Shown: one piece after another, positions 1 through 11,387 of the stretch | Layout: the number at the start of each line of letters is the position of its first letter | Position numbering within the stretch: the first letter of the stretch is position 1 | NCBI GenBank assembly: GCA_038049695.1 | Contig: CP142461.1 | Location: forward strand, 28,527,001 to 28,591,000 | Origin: Cinnamomum chago | Taxonomy: Eukaryota > Streptophyta > Magnoliopsida > Laurales > Lauraceae | Direction: 5' to 3' | Length of the DNA stretch: 64,000 bases | Program-made: the position numbers and the translations under genes | Notes under the pieces: generated by a model | Database searches by the model: none | Told to the model about the DNA's origin: nothing | The model's input: the letters and a program-made list of their open reading frames with translations, nothing else

Positions 1-3000
1 GAATAAATTCTGCTTGAGGTGCGTGACTGCTGCATTGCACAACCAAAGAAATAAGAACAGATTCTGTGACAGCACGCACTTGTTCTTGGTCCTGAAAGCA
101 TATTTAGATTCCATAAGATTAAAGTATGCATCTGAACGATGTGGGTTTTAAGGTTTGAGACTTACGGGAAATTGCGCTTGAAGCTGTTGAAAATCAAAAA
201 GAAATTGCTCATTTGGTGGAGGAAGCTCTCTGAATGCAGTTACCCGTTTCTGTGTTTTGTTCCTGGTGTTTTTTTTTTTTTTTTTTTTTTTTGCTCAAAA
301 TAGATTAGAATATACATCAAGTACTTGCTGATCTATTCAAGAATAGCAATGCTACAATAAGACAACATATTGTAAGACGCATGAGAGAGAGAGAGAGAGA
401 TATGAAGTTGAAGAAGCTCTAAAGGCAACATGATATTAGATAAGATCCACGCACAAAAAATAATTAAAATTATGCCGCAATGTAGTAGTGGACCTATGAT
501 ACCTGAATACTTGTACAAGCCCAACGTATCCGTATCGTACTAATACGACACTTGTGTTGGTACCTAATACTGCATCGATACTTTTAGGGACCAGGTTTAA
601 CATATCCCACTTATAGTCCTTTATTTCATATAGTTCTTTTAATATTTTTACTTCTCACCATAAAAAATGCTAGAAAGGGACAAACAATGATAATTTCATT
701 TATTCAAAAATGAACTAAAGAAACAATTAGGACACCCGTATCCGTATCCTAGATTTTCAAAGTGAGTCGTTGTATCCCTGATCCTCGTATCAGTGTCCAT
801 ATCCATATCCGTATCTGAGCATCATAGTAGTGGACCATAAATAGGAAAGGGAAGTTAATTGAAAGGAAAACTAAAAACAAAAATCTAGAAGATAAAATGT
901 CACTGAAGAAAACAGGAAAAATTGCAAAAGATATCGTGGGGAAGAACTGCTGAGAATTCATCTATTTTTTTCAAAATTTTGCAAATTCAAGGGCTTCCCA
1001 TTGTTGACACTGCAGGATCCTTTTCTATAACACAGAAGGATCCTTGACGTCAAAGATTACAAAATTCTTCAATCATTTTAACATAGAAGAGAAACCCAAC
1101 CTTATATCATGTTTGTATTCGACATAATTGCCAGCAAGGAAATATTCAATCTATATGAACTCATTTCAGTAAATTTGGGCCTGTTTGGCATCGTGCCACT
1201 GAGACAGTCCTCTTTTCCCACGAGAATAAGAACGGCGAAACATGTTTCGATGATATCTATGTATCATTCCAAATTTTTATTTCGTGGACCGATTCACTGA
1301 AAGATGGCTCGCTGGATTAGATTTTCAAAACAACTTCAAATCATTTTTTCTGGGAACAACTCCACAAATTCAAATCATTTTTTTCCCAACTCCAAGGAAC
1401 CATTGACAAAACTCTCTCTCTCTCTCTAGTTGTGCCTTTACAGACGCAGATTTCCTATTCTGCAATTCTCACCCACCTTTGGTACATGTTGCTCCTAAAG
1501 AATATAAAATTCGCGTTACAGTCAGTTCCTAATTCGAATTCAATGTTTGCACAAGAATATAATTGGGTGTGCTGGTTGTGACTTTACAGATGCGGATTTC
1601 CTATTCTGCAATTCTCACCCACCTTTGGAACACGTCGCTCCTAAAGAATATAAAAATTTACGTTGCAGTCGGTTCTAAATTCGAATTTGATGTTTGCGCA
1701 AGAATGCAATTGGGTTTTCTTTTGAAAGCGATTTCATCACTTTCCATGACGATGCGATGAAAGACTCACTATACTTCTTTGGATTTGTTTTTGTGTAGAG
1801 ATTGTTGAACGAGAATTCTGGAAGTAAAAAATATTAATTTTATTTAAGTGTATCTATTTTATTTTATTTATTTTGGTAGAAAGCATATATATTCTGTTGT
1901 TAATTTTATTTAGTTCATATCAAGATCCACTTCCCTAAATGCTTCGTATTTTGCATGGGACCAGGTTATCAGAAGTTAATCGTTTTCAATATTTTTCAAA
2001 ATAAGTTTTGTCTTGGTTATTGTAAGATTCTATAATCCTTTTCCCTGAAACAGGGCAAAACTGGAGTGCGCCACTTCACTAACAGTGTCTCTGAATTCGT
2101 GGTTTAGATGTGACAAAAATTTACATCGTCTTGCAACCTGACACATTTATCTGGCCTTGGGGCAACCACTTTATTTTTCTTGATTTTTCTGTTTTTTATT
2201 TTTATTTTAAGACTAACACTACCTAATCGCGGCCCTGACTGGCACAAAGACCTGTACAGACTCATCGCAATCCTGACAACACCGGGATTTGAAACCTTGC
2301 TACTATACCCAAGAAGAATGTTGAATCACCCAAAGTAGATGTTCCCATAGAAACAATACTAGAGGTGTAACGACCCGGGCCCACTGTCCACATGATATTA
2401 TCCGCTTTAGCTCATGGGACTTCAACCCAATCTTGCCACACGATTTAGAAAGGGCCTCATGTGGAGTTAAAGGCTAGGCCACACTAATATGCTCAGGGAC
2501 AGGATGTGAATATTTCGATGTAAGACTTAATGTAGTCCAAGCCCCCTGAGAGACAACCGAGCTAACAAACAAGACAGGCAAGCCCTGGCAGCTGGGATCT
2601 CACTCTCCCCTACCGAAAATAGAGCCATCCTCCGATCTGATACCATTCTATAACGGCCCGAGCCCACTATCCACATGATATTGTCCACTTTGGCTCATGG
2701 GATTCCAACCCAATCTTGTCGCACGATTTTAAAAGGCCTCATGTGGAGTTAAGGCTAGGCTGTACTAATATGCCGAGGGTAAGGATGTGAATATTTCCGA
2801 TGTGGAACTTAGTGTAGTCCAAGCCCCCTGGGAGACAAGCCAGCTACCAAACGAGAAAGGCAAGCCCAAGCAGGTGGGATCTCACAAGAGGTAGTCTAAA
2901 GCGATGACCAACTAGCATGAGTAAAACCCAAAGGTAGTGAAAAAGTCCTAAAAAAGGACTCAGTGCTACATCCTCCTCACTTGTGCCGCAATTGAGCATG

Positions 3001-6000
3001 AGTGTTAACTAGTATATGGATTGGCATTTGACAAGATTTGCACTAGCCTGACTTGGCCCATAAACACCCCTAATGATTTATGGAGTAAATAATATAGAGT
3101 AGAAGTCATTCTTTTTGTTTTACAATGGATTACAAAGAACAAGGATGGCCTAAATTTTCTTTTAATATATCCATATGGGATCTTAAACATTCATCAAAAA
3201 AATTCTAATACTTTAAATTTCATCGCCTTGGTGTACTTGCAACTTATAATTATATTTGTTTTACAAAACGTAAAAGCATTGCTAAAAGAATAACTTATTA
3301 TATCTAATCCATTGCATAACAAAATGAATAACCATAGTGTTGAATATGTCAAGTTTTGGTCGGATCCTGAAGCATACAGAGCTCCAAGCCCAGCCCATTT
3401 AACTATTGGGCTGCAACCATTTCCATTAGATCCATGAAAAGGCAGAGCCCATCCATCAAATTGTCATTTGTAGGCAACCACTATCGATCTCTAAAGACAA
3501 AAGCGATTTGGGTCATTGCAAGATTAGGGTTTACTTGAGGACTAAGCACAACTACAAATCTATCATCTGACACCCCAAGAAGTGCCTTTGCCTTTGCCTT
3601 TGGAGTGAGGAATGTCATTTGGTACGTATGATGGTATTAATCCTCTTTTCATGGTTTTGCTCTTCATATTCTTTGTTCTTTTCTTCTTTGTCCATTGCCA
3701 TGACTTATGAATCATCTGGTTCATCCACTACTTGCTTTTGCTCCTCACTTTCATCAAACACTAAGTTTGTGATGCAGCCATGGCCTGGGTGGTCCACGTC
3801 TAAATAAGTTCTAAACTTTTTTTCTTGAAAGGCAAAATTTATGCCACTAATGGGAGTTATTTTCATTTTTTTAATAATGACCGCCAGATTCATCTGTCAA
3901 CTATCAAATGATGTCAGAAAGACATTAAATTATATCTTTTGGATAGATTATTCAATTAGCTTTTATTTGAACCTCACAAACTATTCTGACGCATTGAGAA
4001 TTGTATGTCCCAATTTTTTATAAAATGAAGCAGATTGATGAAGTTAGGGATATCATTTGTTTATCAATTTTATTTCTTCTATAGTGTTTGGTAGACCCCC
4101 TCACTGCTCGACAGAGAGACCTTTCAACAGGTTGAGCAGTGCTTAAACTCAGATGTTCACTATGGGAGTCAAATGTCCCGAACACCATGATATGCTTTTG
4201 CATATATTTTTATAGTTTAGATTAACTGGGTTTTTTTTTTTTTTTTACTCATAAAAAGAGATGTTATGACTAGTTGAAGAGATGGAATTAGATTATTTGA
4301 TGACCTTGTTTTCTCTTTGGGGCGCTGCCATGTAAAAGGTTTTTTTTTTTTTTTAATGGCTACGTTCATTAAAAGGAGCAAACAATACAAGAGATAAGTA
4401 CTGAAAGCGAGAGAACACGACCCAGGACACATAATTCCCTGACATGGGAAAAGCAACCTCTTTCCAATGATACACAAATTGGTCTAAGGAGTAACCCTTA
4501 AAAAGAAGGGAGAATAGACACCCAAAAAGCGACCAAAAACTTCGATTTAAAAGGCCTCACAGATGAAATCACGAAAATCTTGTAAAGGATTTAAAAGAGC
4601 CTTAATCTTGCTGCAAAGGTTATGTAGGAAGCTCAAAATCTTGCTTCAGTGATCACTAGAAAACATTGTCAATCTCTTTTTATGTTGAAAGTCATGATAA
4701 TCTTTTATAAAACCAGGTATCACTTGTTTCGAGGTCTTGTGTTTCTGATGCAGAGCTTTGAATGTTGATAGTATATTTTTTAGGACTTTCATTCCAATTC
4801 CATTTTAATTGTTGATAAATGTGAGGATTTGATGTTTTGTTGAAATTCACTTTGGTTCCCCAAGAACTTAAGGGTTCACTTGAGTATTTCTTAAGGGCTC
4901 GAGGGATTGGCCTCATCAGATTTGGTATGAAGCTTTGCCCGATATTAGATTGGTATTAGAGCCCGTGACTGCATTAATCAGCCTTTCTAACTTGGAATGT
5001 TTCTTTCCGTGCTGATTCAGTAGGACACACCAATGGATTTGGAAGAAGGTTTTCTTCGTGAAACCAAAGTCCTGATGATGGAATTGAGCATGATTGTGTC
5101 AGGTTGGGATTTAACACCATACTGTTGAATATTAAGTAGTAAATGGGTTGGGGTTTGACAAAATTTGCACCAGCCCAACCTAGGCCATAAAAACCCCTAG
5201 TGATTTATGAAACAAATATTTTAGAGTAGAAACTATTCTTTTCGTTCTGCAATGTATTAGCTAGAACAAGTGGGGTTATACCTTGAAGCATATTAACCAG
5301 TAAATTGGTTGGCATTTGACAATATTTTGTCTTGTGAGACCGTGAGCTGGAATTGAGCATAAATATTAACTAGTAAATGGGTTGGCATTTGACCAGCCTG
5401 ACCAAGCCCATAAACACCCCCAGTGATTTATGGCGTATATATTTGTTTTAGTAGAAGTTATTATTATTGTTCTGCAATGGATTAGATTGAAGTAGAGGTG
5501 GGACCCACACGATCTGAACCAGCCTGAGCTGGCCCATAAATATCACTAGTGATTCATGGTGTAAACACTTTAGAGTGGAAGTTTTTTTTTTTTTTAATTT
5601 CTGCAATGTATTATCGACTAGAAAGAACAAGTGGGGCACATGTTTTCTTTTCATATATTCATATGGGCTCCTGCACATCATTAAACATTTTTTCTAATTC
5701 TTTTACTTCCACCAGTTTGGCATACTTGGCACTTATTATTATATCTATCCATCTTATAAAACTATATAAAAACATGACAATGCCAGATGGAATTTATGAG
5801 CATAAGACCAATCCAATACATGGGCGGCGCCATGTTGTTCACAGTGGGGTCAATTGACCCCACTGAGATAAGAAAACATATTCATAAAAATTTTGTTAAC
5901 CTCTGAGTGGGAAGCTTTTGACCCATTGAGAACTAAAAAAAAAAACATCTATTGGAAGTTTTGACCCCACTGAAATCTAAAAACAATCTTATGGGAAGAT

Positions 6001-6724
6001 TTTGAACCAACTTCATTTAAGAGTTTGAACTGAAGAAGAGAAAATGGCTTATAAATTTTTTACCCTTTTGTAACATCCAATTAAGATAAACCGTGTACTT
6101 TTATGTCATGGGCAAGTCAATAATTTTGAATGGCTTATAAATTTAAATAGATATGCCTTAACTCATAAGAAGCTCAAGTCTTTTAATTTTTATCTCAAGT
6201 CTTTCAATTTTTATCCTTTTTCTCTCATTTTTCTAATACTAAATATTTGAATGTAGGGTAAGGGCCTAAAAATTACAGCCCTCATGTGAAAGTTGAAGGT
6301 TTTTGCTCGGTTAAGCCCAGTCCGCAAATAAACGGGTAAGAGCTTAACCTCGGCCCCGGCCTGGGTCTGACCCTTTGATAGCCCTAGTGGCAAGGTTGCG
6401 AAAGATAAGTATTTTTTGACCCACTGACTTAAACCGCCACTGATCCAATATGTCAGTATTCTAAAATCACAGCCATTTTTCAATACTTCCTACCATTCAA
6501 CCAAACATGCCCACAGTAACCGAGTCTTCAAGTCTACTAAACTCAGCTCAACCTGTTAAACAATGATCAAAAACACTAGCTTTCTACAACAAAACAATGG
6601 AATTTCACTCCATTCATAACGCTATTCAATAGAGAAAATCGGAAGGAAACAGCAGAGGGAAAAGGAACTACTTACGCGGTTTCGCGGCCAGCGTCTTCGG
6701 ATTTCTGGCGAGAGTTTCTCTGCA

Positions 6725-6755
<31 letters not shown>

Positions 6756-6927
6756 TGGGAAAGAGGGGGAAAATTAGGGTTTTGAATGAGGAGAGAGAGA
6801 GAGAGAAACGCGAGGGAGAGAAAAGATAGGACGAAAGTACCCCTAGGTAGAGGTTGAAGAGATCGGTGATGTGAGCCCTAGCAGGGTGGAACTGATGGGC
6901 CCTTTGAGCCCTTTGATTTGGATCCAT
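1..6927 (-). CDS. MED23: Mediator subunit 23 (MED23), 5' part, four exons seen
   Basis: MED23 is a tail-associated subunit of the nuclear Mediator complex, which links transcription factors to RNA polymerase II. Four exons read in order on the minus strand: 6841-6927 (start codon at 6927; 29 codons ending FNLYLG), 6676-6719 (RNSRQKSEDAGRET), 166-262 (NKTQKRVTAFRELPPPNEQF and on to QAQFP) and 1-91 (DQEQVRAVTESVLISLVVQC and on to AEFI). All donors are GT and all acceptors AG. The phases join without a break: 87 nt; 44 nt leaving two bases of a codon; 97 nt completing it; then a phase-0 exon. The block from HPARA to SLVVQCSSHAP matches what I remember of the plant MED23 N-terminus, so the family call is strong. 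The rest of this roughly 1,600-residue protein lies left of the window. Intron 1 is 121 bp with a natural CT/GT-rich tract; intron 2 is 6.4 kb and full of transposons. No stop or frameshift appears in the visible exons, so the gene looks intact. Confidence 0.9.
495..826. mobile_element. 332-bp MITE with 10-bp target duplication, Mutator-like
   Basis: The element is flanked by identical 10-bp direct repeats GTAGTGGACC at 485-494 and 827-836. Its ends are imperfect inverted repeats: TATGATACCTGAATAC at the left, and TATGATGCTCAGATAC when the right end is read in reverse. The interior is rich in TATCCGTATCC-like words and has no coding potential. A 9-11 bp duplication suggests the Mutator superfamily; that class assignment is an inference. 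Confidence 0.7.
1430..1720. repeat. 146-bp tandem duplication
   Basis: Two adjacent copies share words such as GATTTCCTATTCTGCAATTC and CTCCTAAAGAATATAAAA, with corresponding points 146 bp apart (1441 and 1587). They differ by scattered substitutions, so the duplication is not recent. No coding function is seen. A CT microsatellite (1413-1428) abuts the left copy. Confidence 0.75.
2366..2886 (-). mobile_element. Complete TRIM retroelement (terminal-repeat retrotransposon in miniature)
   Basis: Two direct repeats of about 239 bp (2366-2604 and 2649-2886) surround a 44-bp interior. The whole is flanked by the identical 5-bp duplication AGAGG at 2361-2365 and 2887-2891. Read on the minus strand, the terminal repeat starts TGTGAGATCCC. 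Directly after the upstream repeat comes TGGTATCAGATC (within 2634-2647), a match of 11 of 12 to the initiator-Met tRNA primer-binding site. The purine-rich CGGTAGGGGAG precedes the downstream repeat as polypurine tract. Such elements encode nothing and depend on proteins of other retrotransposons. The two repeats differ at many positions, so the insertion is old. Confidence 0.88.
2995..3280. repeat. Dispersed repeat, copy 1
   Basis: The segment beginning near GAGCATGAGTGTTAACTAG and running through GGCATTTGACAAGATTTGC and CCCATAAACACCCCTAATG recurs, diverged, at 5100-5780. No terminal repeats or coding sequence could be assigned, so its class is unknown. Confidence 0.6.
4340..4660 (-). mobile_element. 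5'-truncated L1-type LINE tail
   Basis: On the minus strand the sequence ends in TTTTAATGAACGTAGCCATT followed by an A-run (4340-4354). This is the usual 3' end of plant L1 LINEs, whose final reading frame ends LLLLMNVAIKKKK. Only the last few hundred bases remain and the upstream border is not clear. A second T-run at 4231-4246 may be another poly(A) remnant. Confidence 0.5.
5100..5780. repeat. Dispersed repeat, rearranged copy with internal partial duplications
   Basis: This segment carries several partial copies of the repeat also found at 2995-3280. The phrase GGGTTGG.ATTTGAC..., followed by CCCATAAA.ACCCC...GTGATTTATG, appears around 5140-5215, 5350-5440 and, as a fragment, near 5290-5310. 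The last copy (about 5490-5770) continues furthest in parallel with 3030-3280 (CATATATTCATATGGG and on). It probably grew by local duplication of one element. Confidence 0.55.
5842..5865. repeat. Perfect 24-bp palindrome
   Basis: The half CAGTGGGGTCAA is followed immediately by its exact reverse complement, giving a perfect 24-bp inverted repeat with no spacer. Half-site words (GACCCCACTGA) recur at about 5963-5975, so it seems to belong to a decayed transposon end, possibly of hAT type. Confidence 0.8.
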
Positions 6928-7236
6928 CGCTGCTGCTGCTGGTTCTTCTGTCTCCTCCTTTCTTTTTCTTTGTCTCCGACGTGCTGTATTTTATTTACGG
7001 TATGGTTTTCTCCCGCAGGAGCTCGAGAGCTCCATTCACGAGCGAGGACGGACTCATTGTGGACGGTGAAGGCATTTTATAGTTCATTAGCAAGTGTAAT
7101 GCAATTTTTATTTATTTTTTTATTTTGGAAGTTTCAAAAGAAAATATATAACTATGGTTTTATTTTCAAAAATGTACATGGAGTTTGGATTTTTTTTTTT
7201 TTTAAAAGTATAAAGGTTTTCCACAATTCTTTTCAA
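6928..7236 (-). promoter_or_regulatory. MED23 leader and core promoter region
   Basis: Between the MED23 start codon and the end of the giant Mutator-like element lie only about 310 bp. Just upstream of the ATG (minus strand) is a (GCA)n-like tract and purine-rich sequence typical of a plant 5' UTR. No clear TATA box is seen on the minus strand. Any further upstream control sequence must lie in, or beyond, the transposon. Confidence 0.45.
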
Positions 7237-7611
7237 GGGAATTTTACCAGAAAAGTGTGCTTAAACATGTATTTGGCCATTCTAAACACAAATACACATA
7301 TTTTCACATTTTAGTGTTCGTACTGACGTTTTTGGATGCTTTTACCCCTGTTTGTGCGGACGACATCGTCATCGAATTAAACCTAAAACCACCCCTCAAT
7401 CGAACGATTTGGATCTCATTCTCTTCCCCAATTTTCTACTATCCCGCCTTTTCTCTCTTTCTCTTCTGCTCCCTCCTCTCTCTTCCCTCATCCTGCGTCC
7501 TGGCCCTTTCTCTTCCCTCCGCTCCCTGCTGCTTAAGAAACTCTGGCCAGATCCTCTGGCGGAGCTCCCACAACTATTGCAGCGTCATCTTCCATTTGAG
7601 ATTTCTTTGAA
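7237..7611 (+). repeat. Left inverted arm of the giant element, with leader exon
   Basis: The first 130 bases align with the reverse of 33200-33329 and, more loosely, of 26890-27058. The following CT-rich stretch (7430-7520) resembles the CT-rich leader in both right arms. At 7611 an exon-like stretch ends with GAAG before GTGATTTTC, a plausible splice donor. I read this as promoter plus 5' leader of the rightward transcript. An open frame here (LLLKKLWPDPLAELPQLLQ) has no family I recognise. Confidence 0.5.
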
Positions 7612-9605
7612 GGTGATTTTCTCTGTGTTTCTCTCTTCCACATGGTTTATTCTCTTGTTTTCTTTTCATTCTCAGTTTCTAAGACTGTTGGAACTATGTT
7701 GTACTAGATAGGGGATTTTGTTTGGGGTATTTGCAGAAACCTCTCATTTCGATCCTCTTGCTTGGTGTAAGAGGTTGCAACTATAAGTGGTTTCTTCAAA
7801 TCATTTTCAGTTTCTACAACCGTTTCTATAACTGTTGACAAACTCTTATTTCCAACCTCTTATATTTGGAACCTCTTATAATTATGTTGGGTGGGTGCTC
7901 TCCAGAACTCCCAAAATCATCATATAAATAGAGAGGTTGTCGAGGAAGGAGTCCATTGGGAGGCAATTGAGGAAGCACTCCATTGGCAGGCATTTGAGGA
8001 AGGAGCATAACCAGAGATAGATTACTTCTACTGCTCTTCTGGATTCTTGAAACAGTTGCTATTCTCAAGGTTTTTCTTCTTTTCTTTTCTTTTTAGAAAT
8101 TTACTTCTGTGTATAATGTAAACTTGCATCTGATATGTTTCTAAACTGTCTAACGTTAATTATTCTGCAAAGGTTGATGTTTTCTTTTGATTATTGATGA
8201 AAAGATAATGATTTTTTTCAATTCATTTAGCTTTTTATTCGTAACTTATTTGCTATAATTCTCTCCCTCTCCGGAGATTGCCCAGTTGTTTAATCAAAGT
8301 CTCCTAAAATTTTTGCTTAGTTCCCATGTGCAATGATCATTAATTATTTTTCTTCTTTATATCTATTTTTATAGTGTATAAATGTTTAATTAGCAATGTA
8401 TGGACATACCTGTGCTTAGCATGTGTTATTGTGCTCGCAATTCTTATAAAAGTGAAATTAATGAACTGATGCTCTAGTTGTAATAGATAACATTTCAATA
8501 TATGTCAACCCTTATGCCAACACACTCTTAGTTGAGCCGTAACAGACACTTTAGAGCCTGTCTGGTTTCAATCATTTCAAAAAAAAAAAAAAATTAGTGT
8601 GTGTGTCAGCATTTGGAGAGTTTTAAGTGTGATCCAACTATGTGTTATTCATGAATGTTCAAGGCCATAAACATGGGAGTTAAAAGATAAGATTCACCGA
8701 CTCCATCAATTATTGTGTTCTCTTAGACAGAAAATTAGGTCCACATCGATCCCACTATTCAAGGAGGGAGTAGTAAAGTAAGATTTCTATATACCAACAC
8801 AGTGATTGTTGCATTACCTTGACAGTTTGAGCTCGATTAAATAAGGGGTTAATGATAGGTTAACACTCGAAGCCCAAACCTAACCTCCTAGGGCCAGGTA
8901 AGGTCCTAGGCCCTTTGGCATCCTTCCAGGGATTTGGCCCATTCATTCCCCAATAAGGGTTGGCCTAGTCCCCCCCCCACCCCACCCCACCCCCACCAGT
9001 CTTGTTTGGCAACTCTAGTAATTTAATCAATTAAGATAAAGACCGATTTCACAAATTGATGGCCTACGAAAAGGTTATTTAATTCAAGAATTCCCACCGT
9101 ATTTGGAATAAGCAGATAAAAAAACTAACCTCATTTGTCGAATAAAAGACAAGACAACTCCACAATGACCAACAATAGTCATAAATCTTCCATAATAAAC
9201 AACTAAAAACAAAATACCATAACTTATATTTTATTTTTTATTCAAATTAATCCTTACCTCACTAAACTCCATTACGTTTGCTCACGTACAACCACAAGGA
9301 TAAAGTGAGATATGTCCGACTTTTACACACGGATTTGAATTAATGCATGTCTTACCAATGGTCACATACCGTACGGTGTCTGCAACCTAACACCATACTT
9401 TCCTGTCTTGTCATGGACTATTGAGCTCTTCAAAGATACAGTTAATCTCGTTTGGTTTCTGTATTGTTTATGAATGAAAGTATGATTGTTTTACAGGAGT
9501 CAATTACTGACTTACATGTACACATACTTTATACATGTCATTATATACTTAGTGCCAATATGTTGCCAGAGATGCAAAACGAATGAAGAAACTAAAATCC
9601 AGCAT
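7612..9605. other. AT-rich interior of giant element, no gene seen
   Basis: No coding family is recognisable. Points of structure: short direct repeats of GAGGAAGGAG/CTCCATTGGCAGGCA type at 7945-8010, a second exon-like end at about 8069 (TCTCAAGGTTTTTC), an A-run at 8579-8593, and a C-rich tract at 8970-8998. Confidence 0.5.
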
Positions 9606-9763
9606 AACGATATCGTTATTACGATACTTTGGAAAAATAATTATAAATTGATGTCTTTCTATCGTTATCATTGTTTATGCATCTCAATACAATGCGACTC
9701 ATTATTTACTAGTTGAAAAACAAAATGAAAGAGTAAATAATAAATTATTCTAACGAAATCGTT
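9606..9763. repeat. Mini-element with AACGATATCGTT-type ends, copy 1
   Basis: AACGATATCGTT (9606-9617), itself a 12-bp palindrome, is followed about 146 bp later by AACGAAATCGTT (9752-9763). The interior shares TTTATGCATCTCAATA with copy 2. The paired ends and common interior suggest a small non-autonomous element of about 160 bp. Confidence 0.5.
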
Positions 9764-9876
9764 ACCATTCCATTCACAAAACTCAACTATTTGATTAGAA
9801 TCATGAGAAGTTTACCAAATAAATTGGCATGAAACCTGTATTTTCCTTTGTTCCATTTGGTTGAGTATTATATGCT

Positions 9877-11370
9877 GGGGATTTTACCGGAAAAGTCCTT
9901 GTGGACTCATTGTAGGGTAAAATGGACTTAAAAGATATGAAATGATCATACTATTCCCAGTGGCCCTTCTTGATTCATTTTTTCGTTGTTTCGCCGAGCA
10001 GCGATATCCCCGCTCACCTACATATACGAGCGGGGAATTGCCCGCTCGTTTTTTCTTCCTCTTCACAGTTAAGTAGTTTCTTCTTCTTCATAGTTATGCG
10101 GTGACATCCCTACTCACTCATTTATTCTTCTTCTTCATCTTACTCTTCCTTCTCCTCCTTCCTCTTGCCTCCTCCAACTCCTTCCACCTCCACCAACTAA
10201 TCAATTACCCCATAATTCCAACTTTCATGGCAATACTCTCGTTGTTACAAGAATTACTCTTGTCCTGCTACTGGCTACTCTGAATAAGCTTTAGATGGCC
10301 CATCCCATACAAGACATACAAAGCTTGATTTTTAATAGCCTGGATCCTCCTGGGGTTGAAATTTGAATGGTGGATTTCCACATGAATGCGTCCAAGTGGG
10401 TTGGGGAGGAGATAAATGTTATAAGAACCAGCTGGAGGTGAAACTTCTCTGCAATGGGCACATCATTCCTAAGTCCTAACCGATTCATTCTCCGGTCTGT
10501 CTGGGTCCAACAATTTAGTCAAATAACATTACAAAAAAGCTATAAAATAAAATAATGTGTGTGTGAGAGAGAGAGACCAATTGTTCAGTTTGATTCTGAT
10601 GGTTTTAAACGAGCGATCGGTGAATGTCTTTGACTTGTCCGTAACAGGCAAAAATCAGACTGCTACTTCCAAAGAGATTTAATTTCAACAATGACCAACA
10701 ATGCCAGCAATTCAGACATTAAGCTGTAAACACCAAAATTCTGAAGAGGGGCATCTTGGTTTGAGCTTTACATTAGATCTAACCACTCAAATGACATGCT
10801 GGTCTATGGGTCTGGCTATCAAAGACGAAACACTATCAATTATGTCCTTCCATAGATAGTTGTTGTTACTTTACAACAGAGTTCCGTTACTATGAACTGT
10901 CAAATAAATAAAATGAAAATCCTACCAGCACGGTCCTAATTCAATCTATCTAAACAGAATTGAACTAGAGAAAGGTGGAAAAAGATAAAGATTAAACAAT
11001 GAGCTATTGATTTCACTTGCAGACCTGGATCGCTTCCAGATTTCGGAACCCATAACTAATTAAGAAATGAAACCTGCGAGAGTGTTGCCATCAAAGTTGG
11101 ACATAAGGGGTAATTAATTAGTTGGTAGAGGTGGAAGGAGGAGGATAAATAAACGAGTGAGGGGGATATCGCCCCTCAACTGTGAAAAAGAAGATACAAC
11201 GAGTGGGGATATCCCCGCTCGTATATGCAAGTGAGCGAGGATACTGCGACTCAACGAAACAATCAAAAAATTATATGAAAATGGACCCTGCGACTACTAC
11301 AGTGATTTTATGCCTTCTAATGCTCTTTTGCTCTACATCAGTCTAATGGCATTTCTCCTATAAAATCCCC
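9877..11370. mobile_element. 1.5-kb Mutator-like element with long inverted repeats
   Basis: GGGGATTTTACCGGAAAAG at the left and GGGGATTTTATAGG at the right (read in reverse) open inverted repeats of roughly 340 and 260 bp. The most alike blocks are CATATACGAGCGGGGA, the paired GCTCAC/CCGCTCG sequences, and CCACCTCCACCAACTAATC against CCACCTCTACCAACTAATT. No convincing target duplication was found (TTATATGCT and TTTTATTTT flank it). The middle (10216-11106) contains a minus-strand open stretch, including IHVEIHHSNFNP near 10330-10440, that looks like captured gene sequence but which I cannot name. Confidence 0.75.
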
Positions 11371-11387
11371 TTTTATTTTCGCTTTTG

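Larger units (their letters stand above)
263..6675 (-). other. MED23 intron 2 (6.4 kb), transposon-filled
   Basis: The stretch between MED23 exons 2 and 3 holds no host exon that I can recognise. At its acceptor end (minus strand) is a long T-run on the plus strand (about 269-292), so the polypyrimidine context of the exon 3 acceptor is replaced by an A-run on the minus strand. It contains a short GA microsatellite (388-402), a MITE, a 146-bp tandem duplication, a TRIM element, a LINE tail and copies of an older dispersed repeat, each listed separately. The rest is AT-rich sequence without recognisable content. Confidence 0.75.

Noticed and set aside
1177..1320. Tourist-like MITE starting GGCCTGTTTGGCATCG
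   Set aside because: Only one end was found. No inverted partner or TAA duplication is visible nearby.
6871..7610. Plus-strand open frames of 117-147 codons upstream of MED23
   Set aside because: They overlap the MED23 start antisense or the CT-rich transposon arm and show no family motif or conserved structure.
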